A stretch of DNA of 64,000 nucleotides, taken from NCBI RefSeq assembly GCF_009827515.1, contig NZ_WTYO01000003.1, positions 248,001 through 312,000 of the forward strand, given 5' to 3'. The stretch is from Pelagerythrobacter marinus (lineage in GTDB: Bacteria; Pseudomonadota; Alphaproteobacteria; Sphingomonadales; Sphingomonadaceae). The notes beneath the pieces are model-generated. The model had not been told where the DNA came from. It did not search any database and saw only the letters and a program-made list of their open reading frames with translations. The number at the start of each line of letters is the position of its first letter. Position 1 is the first letter of the stretch. Below are positions 16,018-24,082 of the stretch, piece after piece. Both the position numbers and the translations under genes were made by a program.

Positions 16018-17361
16018 TCACTTGCGCCGCGCCAGGGCCCCGGGGGCCGTACGCCGCAGCGTCTGCAGCGCGTAGTGCAGCTGGTAATCGTCGATCCCGC
16101 GCTCCTCCAGCTCGGCGGCGGTCAGGGTGAAGCGCGGGTCTTCGCGCCGGTCGCGTTCAAGCTCCTCGTCCTTCAGCGCGGCCTCGTTGACGAGGTGGCC
16201 GCGCAAGTCGGATTCGCGCATGATGAAACGCGCGCGCTTGGCAAGATCCGGGTCGGACAGCTGCGGCACCGCGATGTCCGGCTCGATCCCGCCTTCCTGC
16301 ACCGAGTGGTCGGCCGGCGTGTAATAACGCGCCGTCGTGAGCTTCAGCGCGGCATCGCGTCCCAGCGGCAGCAGGGTCTGCACGCTGCCCTTGCCGAAGC
16401 TGCGATCGCCCATGATCAGCGCCCGGCGATGATCCTGCAGCGCCCCGGCGACGATCTCGCTGGCAGAGGCCGAGCCGGCATCGATCAGCACGATCATCGG
16501 CACGTCTTTCGCGATTTCCCCGCGATAGACCGTTTCGGCATCGTAGATATAGGTTTCCCCCCGCGCGCGCCCGCGCTGCGAGACGATCCGCCCCTTGTCG
16601 AGGAACAGGTCCGACAGCGCGACGGCCTCGTCCAGCGAGCCCCCGGGGTTGGAACGCAGGTCGAGCACGAGGCCGTTGACCCGTCCGCCGGCCTCGCGCT
16701 TCAGCGCCTCCCACGCGGAAAAGACGTCGGCCCCGACATCGCGCGAGAATTCGTTGACGAAGATCACGCCGATATCGCCTTCGGCGAGTTCGTGCGTCAC
16801 CGGCTCCAGCTCGATCACGCCGCGCGTCACGGTCACGTCGAACGGTTCGTCGCGGCCCGGGCGGAAGACGGTGAGGCGGATCGAGGTGCCGGGTGGGCCG
16901 CGCATGCGGCTGACCGCCTCGTCCAGGTCGCCGCCGTAGATCAGGTCGCCATCGAGATGGGTGATGTAATCGCCGGCCTTGAGGCCCGCTTCCATCGCCG
17001 GGCTGCCGCGGAAGGGCGAGATGATCTTCACCGCGCCATCGTCCATCTGCACCGAGAGGCCGAGGCCGGAGTAATTGCCGTCGATCATCGTTTCGAGCCG
17101 CTGGAGATCGGACCCGTCGAGATAGGCCGAATGCGGATCGAGGCTCGCCAGCATTCCGTCGATCGCGCCGCGGATCAGCTTCTCGTCATCGACCGGGTCG
17201 ACGTAGCTGGCCTTGATCCGTTCGTACGTCGCGAAAAGGCGCGCGAACTCGGACCCGGCGCGCCCGTCCACCTGGGCGACGCCGGCGGTCGTCGCGGGGA
17301 TCAGCGCCACCGCGGTGACCAGCGCGGCCGACCGGGCGAGAGCGGCGAATGTCATCGGCAT
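16018..17361 (-). CDS. ctpA: C-terminal processing peptidase, S41 family (CtpA-like)
   Basis: Periplasmic serine protease that trims C-termini of envelope proteins. The 447-aa protein has a signal peptide, an N-terminal helical segment, a PDZ domain (about residues 90-170, with YSGLGLSVQM and the LKAGDYITHLDGD core), and the S41 catalytic domain. The Ser-Lys dyad is seen in DAGSASASEIVAGAL and GDRSFGKGSVQT. The ATG at 17361 has a strong AAGGAGA ribosome site 5 bp upstream. It lies behind envC, a recurrent alphaproteobacterial pairing: an amidase activator and an envelope protease. Confidence 0.95.
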   Translation of the reverse strand: MPMTFAALARSAALVTAVALIPATTAGVAQVDGRAGSEFARLFATYERIKASYVDPVDDEKLIRGAIDGMLASLDPHSAYLDGSDLQRLETMIDGNYSGLGLSVQMDDGAVKIISPFRGSPAMEAGLKAGDYITHLDGDLIYGGDLDEAVSRMRGPPGTSIRLTVFRPGRDEPFDVTVTRGVIELEPVTHELAEGDIGVIFVNEFSRDVGADVFSAWEALKREAGGRVNGLVLDLRSNPGGSLDEAVALSDLFLDKGRIVSQRGRARGETYIYDAETVYRGEIAKDVPMIVLIDAGSASASEIVAGALQDHRRALIMGDRSFGKGSVQTLLPLGRDAALKLTTARYYTPADHSVQEGGIEPDIAVPQLSDPDLAKRARFIMRESDLRGHLVNEAALKDEELERDRREDPRFTLTAAELEERGIDDYQLHYALQTLRRTAPGALARRK

Positions 17362-17459
17362 CGGATCTCCTTAGCGAAGGCGCTTTTATCGCGCGGGCCG
17401 GCTGAATGCCAGATGAGGATTGCACGGGCGCCCGCCGCAAGGCCGATGGCCACGGGGCG

Positions 17460-18692
17460 TCAGCCGATGTGGTCGAGCGGGTTCACCGGGGTGCCCTCGC
17501 GCCGCAGTTCCAGCGTGACCACCGGCGCTTCGCCCCCGGCGACGCCGAGCGGCGCACCGGGCAGGATCTCTTCGCCGACCGCCACGTCGGTGCGCGCAAG
17601 GCCGGTGACGAGGCTGGTCCATGTCCCGTCGTGCTCGATGATCACGATCCGGTCGTAGCCGCGATATGCCCCGGCGAAGGCGACCCGGCCCCGCCCGGGC
17701 GAAACCACCTGGGCCCCGGGCCGGGGCGCGATCGCGACCCCGCTGCTGACCACGCCCCCGGGCGAGACCGCGCCGAACCCGGTGACCGTGCGGCCGACGA
17801 CCGGCAGCTGGAAACTGCCCGGCGGCGGCCCCGCCTGTTGCTGCCCGGCGGCCTGGCCGCCGTCGAAGGCGACTTGCGAATCCTCCGGCCGCGGGGGGCG
17901 GATGATCGGGCCCGGCAGGGCGGCCAGCTCGCGGCGCAGCGCGCTGGCCGAATCGAGCCGTTCGACCAGTGCGTCGAGATCGCGGGCCTGCTCCGCCAGC
18001 GCGAGCGCGCGTTCCGATTCGCGCGCAGCGACCCCGCCCGCGCGGCGCGATTCGAGCCGCTGGCGGCTCTCGATCGCCGCCAGTCGCTTGCGCCGCTCGG
18101 CCAGCGATCGTTCGCTCGCGCGCAAGCTGGACAGGGCCTGGCGCGCTTCCGCCTCGAGCCGGCGCCCGCGCGCGATCTCTTCGCGCAGGGCGGCGGTGCG
18201 CGCGCGCACTTCGGGGATCGTCGTTTCCAGCATGGCCCGCAGGTAGACCGTCTCGCGCAGCGAACCCGGGCGCAGCGCCGAGAGGGCGAGCGGCCGGCGG
18301 GCGAATTTCTGCAAGGCCGCGGTCAGCCGCAGCAGGGGCTCGCGCCGCTGTGCCAGGCGGGCGGCAAGGCGGCTGCGCTCAGCGTCGATCAGCGAGATTC
18401 GCGCCTCGGCCGCGGCAATGCCGGCCTCCGCCTCCTGGATCCGGGCGGCGAGGGCCGCACCTTCGCGCGCGGTCTTCTCGGCCGCCTCGCTGGCGGCGCG
18501 CGCTTCCGCTTCCAGCCGTTCGCCGCGCCGCTGCGCCTCGCGCGCCTCGCGCTGGGCCCGCTGGAGCGCGGCGCGCGCTTCCTCCGGACCGGCGGCGAGC
18601 ACTTCGGGCCGCTGCGCGACGGCAAGCCCGCCGAGCGCGGCGACGAGGGCAAGCACGGCCACGGAGGCCGCGATGGTCGCGAAGCGCCACAT
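17460..18692 (-). CDS. envC: EnvC-like murein hydrolase activator with degenerate LytM domain
   Basis: Periplasmic activator of cell-division amidases. The 410-aa protein has a signal-anchor, a long Ala/Arg/Glu-rich coiled coil (residues about 25-260) and a C-terminal LytM (M23) fold. All metal ligands are replaced: the HxxxD position reads SGVAIAPRPG and the final HxH reads TLELRREG, so it should not cut peptidoglycan itself, as in E. coli EnvC. The ATG at 18692 starts the signal sequence 4 bp after the rlmH stop; one at 18728 would overlap rlmH. Two other M23 genes in this window keep their metal sites. Confidence 0.9.
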   Translation of the reverse strand: MWRFATIAASVAVLALVAALGGLAVAQRPEVLAAGPEEARAALQRAQREAREAQRRGERLEAEARAASEAAEKTAREGAALAARIQEAEAGIAAAEARISLIDAERSRLAARLAQRREPLLRLTAALQKFARRPLALSALRPGSLRETVYLRAMLETTIPEVRARTAALREEIARGRRLEAEARQALSSLRASERSLAERRKRLAAIESRQRLESRRAGGVAARESERALALAEQARDLDALVERLDSASALRRELAALPGPIIRPPRPEDSQVAFDGGQAAGQQQAGPPPGSFQLPVVGRTVTGFGAVSPGGVVSSGVAIAPRPGAQVVSPGRGRVAFAGAYRGYDRIVIIEHDGTWTSLVTGLARTDVAVGEEILPGAPLGVAGGEAPVVTLELRREGTPVNPLDHIG

Positions 18693-18696
18693 CGGC

Positions 18697-19119
18697 CTAT
18701 CCTGCCCGATGATAGGGATGGCCGGCAAGGATCGCGGTGGCGCGATAGAGCTGTTCGAGCAGCATGGCGCGGGCCATCAGGTGGGGCCAGGTCGCCTTGC
18801 CGAAGGCAAGCAGGAGATCGGCCTCCTCGCGCGCCTGTGCATCGTGCCCGTCGGCGGCGCCGAGGACGAAGCGCGCCTCGCGCATGCCGTCGTCGCGCCA
18901 GCGCCCCAGCAAGGCGGCGAAATCTTCCGACGACATCTGCCGGCCCCGCTCGTCGAGCAGGACGGTGCGGCTCGGCGCCTGGGCCGGGGGGATCCTGCCG
19001 CCGGTCTCGGGCAGCTCGGTCACCGTGCAGGGCCAGGTCAGCCGCTTGCGATAGCGGGCGACCAGTTCCGCTTCGGGCGAGCGGCCGATCTTGCCCCGCG
19101 CGACCACGTGCAGCAGCAT
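18697..19119 (-). CDS. rlmH: 23S rRNA (pseudouridine1915-N3)-methyltransferase
   Basis: SPOUT methyltransferase that modifies pseudouridine 1915 in helix 69 of 23S rRNA. The 140-aa protein begins MLLHVVARGKIGRSPEAELV and has the FVLGAADGH loop of the SAM-binding knot and LLEQLYRA near the C-terminus, all typical of RlmH/YbeA. It is 52 bp downstream of rsfS, the standard ybeB-ybeA order. The ATG at 19119 is chosen because homology starts there; the upstream extension is not RlmH-like. Confidence 0.95.
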   Translation of the reverse strand: MLLHVVARGKIGRSPEAELVARYRKRLTWPCTVTELPETGGRIPPAQAPSRTVLLDERGRQMSSEDFAALLGRWRDDGMREARFVLGAADGHDAQAREEADLLLAFGKATWPHLMARAMLLEQLYRATAILAGHPYHRAG

Positions 19120-19171
19120 GTCAGGCCCTCCCTCGCGCAGGGGCCGCCGGCGGGACGGCGAGCGATTTCGT

Positions 19172-19600
19172 TCAGGCGTTGCCGGCGGCGACCGGCGGGG
19201 CGTCGCCGAAAGCCCACATGCGTTCGAGGTTATAGAAACTGCGTACCTCGGGACGGAACAGGTGGACGACGACGTCGCCGGCATCGATCAGCACCCAATC
19301 GGCCTGGGGCAGGCCTTCGAGGCGCACCGGCCCGTGGCCGGCCTGCTTGATCCGCTCGGCCAGTTTCTGCGCCATCGAGGCGACCTGGCGGGTCGAGCGG
19401 CCCGACGCGATGATCATGTGGTCGGCAATGCTCGACTTGCCCTGGAGGGGGATCGAGACGAGGTCGAGCGCCTGGTCGTCCTCGAGCTGGTCGAGAACCA
19501 TGGCGTGAAGCGAGCCGGGCTCGGCCTCGATCGCGGCTCGCCCTCGCGAATCGCGGTCGGGCGAATCCTGCTGTGACACGGATGTATGCGCCTGGGTCAT
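19172..19600 (-). CDS. rsfS: Ribosomal silencing factor RsfS
   Basis: Binds ribosomal protein uL14 and blocks subunit joining during starvation. The 142-aa protein has an unstructured 35-residue N-terminus and then the RsfS/Iojap domain (LVSIPLQGKSSIADHMIIASGRSTRQV, EGLPQADWVLIDAGDVVVHLF, RSFYNLERMW). The ATG at 19600 has an AGGAG-type ribosome site about a dozen bases upstream. It sits between nadD and rlmH, the conserved bacterial order. Confidence 0.95.
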   Translation of the reverse strand: MTQAHTSVSQQDSPDRDSRGRAAIEAEPGSLHAMVLDQLEDDQALDLVSIPLQGKSSIADHMIIASGRSTRQVASMAQKLAERIKQAGHGPVRLEGLPQADWVLIDAGDVVVHLFRPEVRSFYNLERMWAFGDAPPVAAGNA

Positions 19601-19658
19601 AGGCGGTCGTTGCGCTCCTGCTGGTTGCGGACGGGGGTGGCCGAGGCGGGCGAGCGCG

Positions 19659-20369
19659 TCATGGCGCCTGCACGTGCTCCCGATGGGCCGGATGGGATGC
19701 GGTCCTGCTGGACATGTTCCCGCCGGAGATAGGACGTATCGGCCGAAATGTAAGCTGGTCGCGCGGCGGAACCTGCGAATAGCGATCGGCCCAGTCGGGA
19801 TCGTCACGGCGAATGGCCGTGGCCGATCGGGGATCCGGATCGAAACGCAATATCACCAGGCTCGGCGCACTCCATTCGCCCCCGTTCCTGAATGCTGCGG
19901 CATCGACACGGTGGCGCCGCAGCCATGCCATCGCGGGGCTTGCGAAGGCGGCGCCATCATAACCCGGCCGCGCGATCACCGCAATCGGCAAGGCGCGCGC
20001 TATGTCGCGCCAGTCCCTCCACTGGTGGAACTGGGCGAGGTTGTCCGAGCCCATCAGCCAGGCGAAGCGGTGCCGCGGGTAACGCGCGGCCAGCGCGCGC
20101 AGCGTGTCTGCCGTGTAGCGGGTGCCCAGTTCACGCTCGATCGCGGTCACCCGGATCGGCGCGCCGCGCGCCTGGCGCAGGGCGGATTTCACGCGCGCCG
20201 CCAGCGGCGCCATGCCGGCGCGAGGCTTGAGCGGGTTGCCCGGCGAAACCAGCCACCAGATCTCGTCGAGGCCCAGCGCCTCGCGGGCGAACAGCGAGAT
20301 GCGCCTGTGCCCGCCGTGCGCGGGGTTGAAACTGCCGCCGAGCAGGCCGATCCGGCGCGCGAAAGTCAG
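19659..20369 (-). CDS. nadD: Nicotinate-nucleotide adenylyltransferase, apparent CTG start
   Basis: Adenylates nicotinate mononucleotide to deamido-NAD. The nucleotidyltransferase signature GLLGGSFNPAHGGH lies at about residues 8-21, followed by the LMGSDNLAQFHQW and ISGG segments, so the N-terminus must extend well above the ATG at 20213. Reading back, the frame meets a TGA with no ATG, GTG or TTG between. The only plausible initiator is CTG at 20367-20369, with AGGGG about 8 bp upstream, overlapping as CTGA the stop of a 24-codon reading frame. Alternatively a missing C in the CCC run at this junction splits a longer gene. The core assignment is secure; the start is not. Confidence 0.88.
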   Translation of the reverse strand: MTFARRIGLLGGSFNPAHGGHRRISLFAREALGLDEIWWLVSPGNPLKPRAGMAPLAARVKSALRQARGAPIRVTAIERELGTRYTADTLRALAARYPRHRFAWLMGSDNLAQFHQWRDWRDIARALPIAVIARPGYDGAAFASPAMAWLRRHRVDAAAFRNGGEWSAPSLVILRFDPDPRSATAIRRDDPDWADRYSQVPPRDQLTFRPIRPISGGNMSSRTASHPAHREHVQAP

Positions 20370-20440
20370 GGCCGGGCCCCTGCCGGCGCGGTAGGGGCAG
20401 AAGCGGCCAGGTCAGGCGCGGTCGGGGCAGAAGGTACCAT
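20366..20440 (-). CDS. 24-codon leader reading frame ahead of nadD
   Basis: An ATG-started frame of 24 codons encoding an Ala/Pro-rich peptide (MVPSAPTAPDLAASAPTAP...), ending in a TGA that overlaps the apparent CTG start of nadD. It contains an internal duplicated SAPTAP, reflecting the 30-bp DNA repeat. It may be a translational-coupling leader, the true N-terminus of NadD separated by a one-base deletion, or chance. Confidence 0.4.
   Translation of the reverse strand: MVPSAPTAPDLAASAPTAPAGARP
20385..20433. repeat. Two 19-bp direct repeats with 30-bp period at the nadD 5' end
   Basis: Copies at 20385-20403 and 20415-20433 differ at a single base (GGCGCGGT then A or C then GGGGCAGAAG). The 30-bp period keeps the reading frame of the short leader, so the duplication is silent with respect to frame. 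Confidence 0.85.
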
Positions 20441-20513
20441 GTCCGCCGCCTAGCACCGTCGGCGCGCACTGTCAGGCACCCCGGCAAAGGCCGCGCAAAA
20501 CGCCGGGCCCGGC

Positions 20514-20622
20514 GATTCGTTCCGGCGATTCGCCGGTTATTTCGTAAGACGGCAACGCTTCACCCCGCCAGCCATTCGATTCGCCCCCTTTGACGCGCGC
20601 CCGATTCGACCCCCGCCGATTC
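20514..20622. promoter_or_regulatory. Cluster of five GATTC (GANTC) sites before the M23-bactofilin operon
   Basis: GATTC occurs at 20514, 20527, 20578, 20603 and 20618, each followed by G, in an otherwise gene-free stretch between divergent nadD and the M23 gene. GANTC is the target of the alphaproteobacterial cell-cycle methylase CcrM. Five sites in 109 bp is far above the roughly one per few hundred bases expected. A role in cell-cycle-timed expression of either flanking operon is inferred. The rest of the gap shows only the nadD leader and no gene. Confidence 0.55.
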
Positions 20623-20678
20623 GCGTGTTAGCCGCCCTTCCACGGATAAAAAGGACGGCAAGAGCGGGGTCGTTTCGA

Positions 20679-21821
20679 GTGTTCAAATCTACCGTTGGCG
20701 ACTGGTCAGAACGCCTGCGGACCTGGTTTCCGGATCGCGAGTTCTTCATGCGATCGCAGGGGCAGGTGCGTTTCATCAAGATTTCCTCGCGCGTGCAGAT
20801 CGCCGCGGCCGGCATTGCCACCGTCGCGCTGCTCGCCTGGTTGCTGAGCATGGCGATCATGGGCTGGACCCAGTACCGGGCCGAGGCCGGCCGGCTCTCG
20901 CTGCTCGAGCGCGAGGCCAAGGTCGCCACGTCCGAAGAGCGGTTTCGCGCCTATGGCGACGATCTCGACGCGGTCGCGCGCGAGCTTCAGCAGCGCCAGG
21001 CCGTGCTCGAGGAAATGGCCGAGATGCTGCCCGACGACGTGGCGGGCGCATCGACCGTTTCGGATTCGAGCGGCGAGGCGGCCGAGACCGTTTCCAAGGT
21101 CAGCGCGGTCTTCCCCCAGGCCCGCCCCCTGGCCGAGATCGAGGCTCGCCAGCTCGCGCTGGTCGAGAAGATGACCCGCTTCGCCGATGCCCGGGCGCAG
21201 CGCGCGGTCGCCGCCATGCGCAAGCTGGGCCTCGACCCGTCCGCCATACTGCGTTCGGCCAGCACCGAGGCGATGGGTGGTCCGCTCGAGCTTCTCGCCA
21301 CGCCCGATCCGCGGTTCGAGCGCCTGGGCCTCAGCCTGGCGCGAATGGCCGCGCTGGAGCAGGGGCTGGACCGCATTCCGCAGTTCCAGCCGGCCAGCAT
21401 CAAGTACATCTCTTCGGGCTTCGGCTATCGCCGCGACCCGTTCACCGGCCGCAGCGCGATGCACAAGGGCCTCGACTTCCGCGGCCCGATGGGCGCGCCG
21501 ATCTACGCCGCGGCCGACGGGCGGGTCACCTTCGTCGGGCGCAAGTCCGGCTATGGCAAAGTGGTCGAGATCACCCACGGGAACGGCTTGACCACGCGCT
21601 ATGCCCACATGTCGCGCTTCTCCGCCCGGGTGGGCCAGGAGGTCGAGGCAGGGCACGTGATCGGCGCGATCGGCAGCACCGGCCGTTCGACCGGGCCGCA
21701 CCTGCATTTCGAAGTCCGCATCAACGGGCGCGCGGTCAATCCGCGGCCTTTCCTGGAGAATGCCCCCAATGTTCTCAAAGAAGTCCGAACCCTCCCCGAC
21801 GGGGGCCACGACCATGGCTAG
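20679..21821 (+). CDS. M23 family metallopeptidase (bactofilin-linked)
   Basis: Membrane-anchored peptidoglycan endopeptidase. The protein of about 380 aa has one membrane helix (IAAAGIATVALLAWLLSMAI), a coiled coil, and a C-terminal LytM domain with intact metal ligands: HKGLDFRG and HLHFEVR, plus HMS in the middle. GTG at 20679 is the favoured start (VFKSTVGDW); GTG at 20625 or ATG at 20748 are alternatives. Its last 53 bp overlap the bactofilin gene, a tight pairing known elsewhere for cell-shape modules in which the bactofilin localises the hydrolase. Confidence 0.9.
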   Translation: MFKSTVGDWSERLRTWFPDREFFMRSQGQVRFIKISSRVQIAAAGIATVALLAWLLSMAIMGWTQYRAEAGRLSLLEREAKVATSEERFRAYGDDLDAVARELQQRQAVLEEMAEMLPDDVAGASTVSDSSGEAAETVSKVSAVFPQARPLAEIEARQLALVEKMTRFADARAQRAVAAMRKLGLDPSAILRSASTEAMGGPLELLATPDPRFERLGLSLARMAALEQGLDRIPQFQPASIKYISSGFGYRRDPFTGRSAMHKGLDFRGPMGAPIYAAADGRVTFVGRKSGYGKVVEITHGNGLTTRYAHMSRFSARVGQEVEAGHVIGAIGSTGRSTGPHLHFEVRINGRAVNPRPFLENAPNVLKEVRTLPDGGHDHG

Positions 21822-22221
21822 GCAATCGCCTCCCTCGGGTTCGACTTTCTCGGTGATCGGCGCCGACGTGACGATCAAGGGCGACGTTTCGGCATCGACC
21901 GAGCTGCACGTCGATGGCCGGATCGAAGGCGATGTCGCCTGCGATTCGCTGGTCCAGGGCGAATCGAGCGTGATCGAAGGCGCGGTGAGCGCGGAGACCG
22001 CGCGCCTGGCGGGCCAGGTTTCCGGCTCGATCACCGCGCGCCAGCTGGTCGTGCTCAAGTCCGCCCGGATCGAGGGCGACGTCCATTACGATGCGCTGAC
22101 GATCGAGCAGGGGGCGCAAGTCGAAGGGCGTTTCGCCCACCGCCTGCCCGAACAGGCCGCCGCCGATGCCGGCCCGGGCGCGGCGCAGGACGGCGAGCCC
22201 AAGCTCACCCTCGCCCAATAA
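21769..22221 (+). CDS. Bactofilin
   Basis: Polymer-forming cytoskeletal protein of the bactofilin (DUF583) family. The 150-aa protein has a disordered, Ser/Pro-rich N-terminus, a right-handed beta-helix core (VIGADVTIKGDVSAS, HVDGRIEGDV, SVIEGAVSA and similar turns to about residue 125), and a flexible tail. The ATG at 21769 lies inside the 3' end of the M23 gene in another frame, so the two are translationally coupled. Bactofilins scaffold local peptidoglycan synthesis or hydrolysis at the inner membrane. Confidence 0.93.
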   Translation: MFSKKSEPSPTGATTMARQSPPSGSTFSVIGADVTIKGDVSASTELHVDGRIEGDVACDSLVQGESSVIEGAVSAETARLAGQVSGSITARQLVVLKSARIEGDVHYDALTIEQGAQVEGRFAHRLPEQAAADAGPGAAQDGEPKLTLAQ

Positions 22222-22291
22222 GCGCTCGGCAAAGGCGCCCTCGTTCCGCAGCTTCGTTTCTGGGGCGTGCCGCCGCGATGGCGGCCGGCGC

Positions 22292-23965
22292 TCAGTCCGC
22301 CTGGGCCATGACCTCGATGCGCAGCGCCTTGCGGTCGAGCTTCCCGATCATCGTGCGCGGCAGGTCGTCGCGCACGACCACGGCGGAGGCGCGCTCGTGC
22401 TTGCCCACCCGGGCGTTGAGCCAGGTGCGCAGCGCCTCCGCGCTTTCGTCCGCCCCATCCTGCAAGGTCACGTAGGCGCGGGGCGTTTCGCCGAGGTAAT
22501 CGTCGGGTACCCCGATCACGAGCGCTTCCTTCACCGCCGGATGTTCGAGCAGGATCGCCTCGACCTGGCTGGGGAAGACCTTGAACCCGCCGACCGCGAT
22601 CATGTCCTTGATCCGGTCCACGATGGCGATGAACCCCTCGTCGTCGATCGTCGCCACGTCGCCCGTCCGCAGCCAGCGTTCCCCGTCGATCTCCGCAAAC
22701 GAGGCCGCGGCCGCATCGGGCCGGTTCCAGTATCCCTGCATGACCTGCGGCCCGGCAATCGCCAGTTCGCCCGGCTCCCCCGCGGGCGCGCGCCGGGCCG
22801 GGTCTTCCTTGTCGAGCAGGATCACGCGCGTCTGCGGGATGACCTGGCCGATCGTCCCCGGCTTGCGCAGCCCGGTATAGGGGTTGGTCGAGACCACCCC
22901 CGCGCTCTCGGTCAGGCCATAGCCTTCGACGAGACGGGAACCGGTCGCGTCCTCGAACTTCTCGCGCACCGGCGCGGGCAGCGGCGCCCCGCCCGAGATC
23001 GCCACCTTGAGCGCGGAGAAATCGGTGCGGGCAATATCGGGATGGTCGAGCAGCGCCTGGAACATCGTCGGCACGCCCGGGAAGGCGGTCGCCCGCGTTC
23101 GCGCCAGCGTCGCCAGCACCTGCTTCGCCTCGAACCGGGGCACCATCGCGATGCACCCGCCCTTGGCCACCGTGCGGTTGAGGACGCAGGTATTGGCGAA
23201 GACGTGGAACAGCGGCAGCGCGCCCATGATCACGTCGGCCTCTTCATCGCCGAACGGGTCGATCGCGTCGACCTGGAGCGCGTTGATCGCCAGGTTGGCA
23301 TGGGTCAGCATGGCGCCCTTCGGCCGACCCGTGGTCCCCCCCGTGTACTGCAGCAGCGCGAGATCCGCCGGCGAGAGCGCCACCGCGGCAGGCGGGCGCG
23401 GGCGGGTGACATCGCCCCATTGGTGCACGTCGCCGCGGCGTGGGATCGCGGCGATCCGGCCGCGCCCGAGCAGCTTGAGCGCGATCCGCTTGGGCCAGGT
23501 CAGCATGTCGCCCAGGCGGCCGACCACGAGCCCTTGCAGCGGCGATGCGTCGAGCACCTCCAGCGCCGTCGGCAGCAGGCTGGCGGCATCGATCGTCACC
23601 AGCATGCGTGCACCCGAATCCTCCACCTGCTGGGCGAGTTCGTCGACCGTGTAGAGGGGCGAGAAATTGACCACGACCGCGCCCGCCATCATCGCGCCGT
23701 AATAGGCCGAGACGTAGATCGGGACATTGGGAAGGAACAGGCCGATCCGGTCGCCGCGCTCGATGCCCATGGCCTGCAGGCCGGCGGCGAAACGGCGCGC
23801 CTCTTCGTGAAGCTCGCGGTAGGACGAGACCCGACCGAGGAAATCCACCAGCGGCGCGTCGGGGCACCGGTCGGCCGTGCGCGCGAACAGGTGCGGCAGG
23901 GTCACCGGATCGAACGGCGTATCCCACGCGGCGGCATGCTGGTACTGCGCCCTATTGACATCCAT
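22292..23965 (-). CDS. Long-chain fatty acid-CoA ligase (FadD-like)
   Basis: AMP-forming acyl-CoA synthetase that activates fatty acids for beta-oxidation or lipid synthesis. The 557-aa protein has the P-loop signature YTGGTTGRPKGAMLTH (about residues 207-222), the adenylate motif GYGLTESAGVV, RTGDVATID, and the C-terminal catalytic Lys in GKLDRKALR. Length and motifs fit a medium/long-chain ligase; chain length cannot be inferred. It is convergent with the bactofilin gene. The 70-bp gap holds a GC-rich inverted repeat without a T-run. Confidence 0.92.
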   Translation of the reverse strand: MDVNRAQYQHAAAWDTPFDPVTLPHLFARTADRCPDAPLVDFLGRVSSYRELHEEARRFAAGLQAMGIERGDRIGLFLPNVPIYVSAYYGAMMAGAVVVNFSPLYTVDELAQQVEDSGARMLVTIDAASLLPTALEVLDASPLQGLVVGRLGDMLTWPKRIALKLLGRGRIAAIPRRGDVHQWGDVTRPRPPAAVALSPADLALLQYTGGTTGRPKGAMLTHANLAINALQVDAIDPFGDEEADVIMGALPLFHVFANTCVLNRTVAKGGCIAMVPRFEAKQVLATLARTRATAFPGVPTMFQALLDHPDIARTDFSALKVAISGGAPLPAPVREKFEDATGSRLVEGYGLTESAGVVSTNPYTGLRKPGTIGQVIPQTRVILLDKEDPARRAPAGEPGELAIAGPQVMQGYWNRPDAAAASFAEIDGERWLRTGDVATIDDEGFIAIVDRIKDMIAVGGFKVFPSQVEAILLEHPAVKEALVIGVPDDYLGETPRAYVTLQDGADESAEALRTWLNARVGKHERASAVVVRDDLPRTMIGKLDRKALRIEVMAQAD

Positions 23966-24082
23966 GTCAGCATGGATGCGTCAACCGGCGCGCGAGGGCA
24001 AGGATTTTCTGATTCTGCCGGCGCCCAACCGGCGGGCACGCAGCGCGCGCCCGCTTCGGCAGGCCGGGCTGCGAAGGCCGCG

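Noticed and set aside
22270-22286. GC-rich inverted repeat (GCCGCC/GGCGGC) between bactofilin and the acyl-CoA ligase gene as a terminator
   Set aside because: No T-run on either strand, and such hairpins are common by chance at this GC content.
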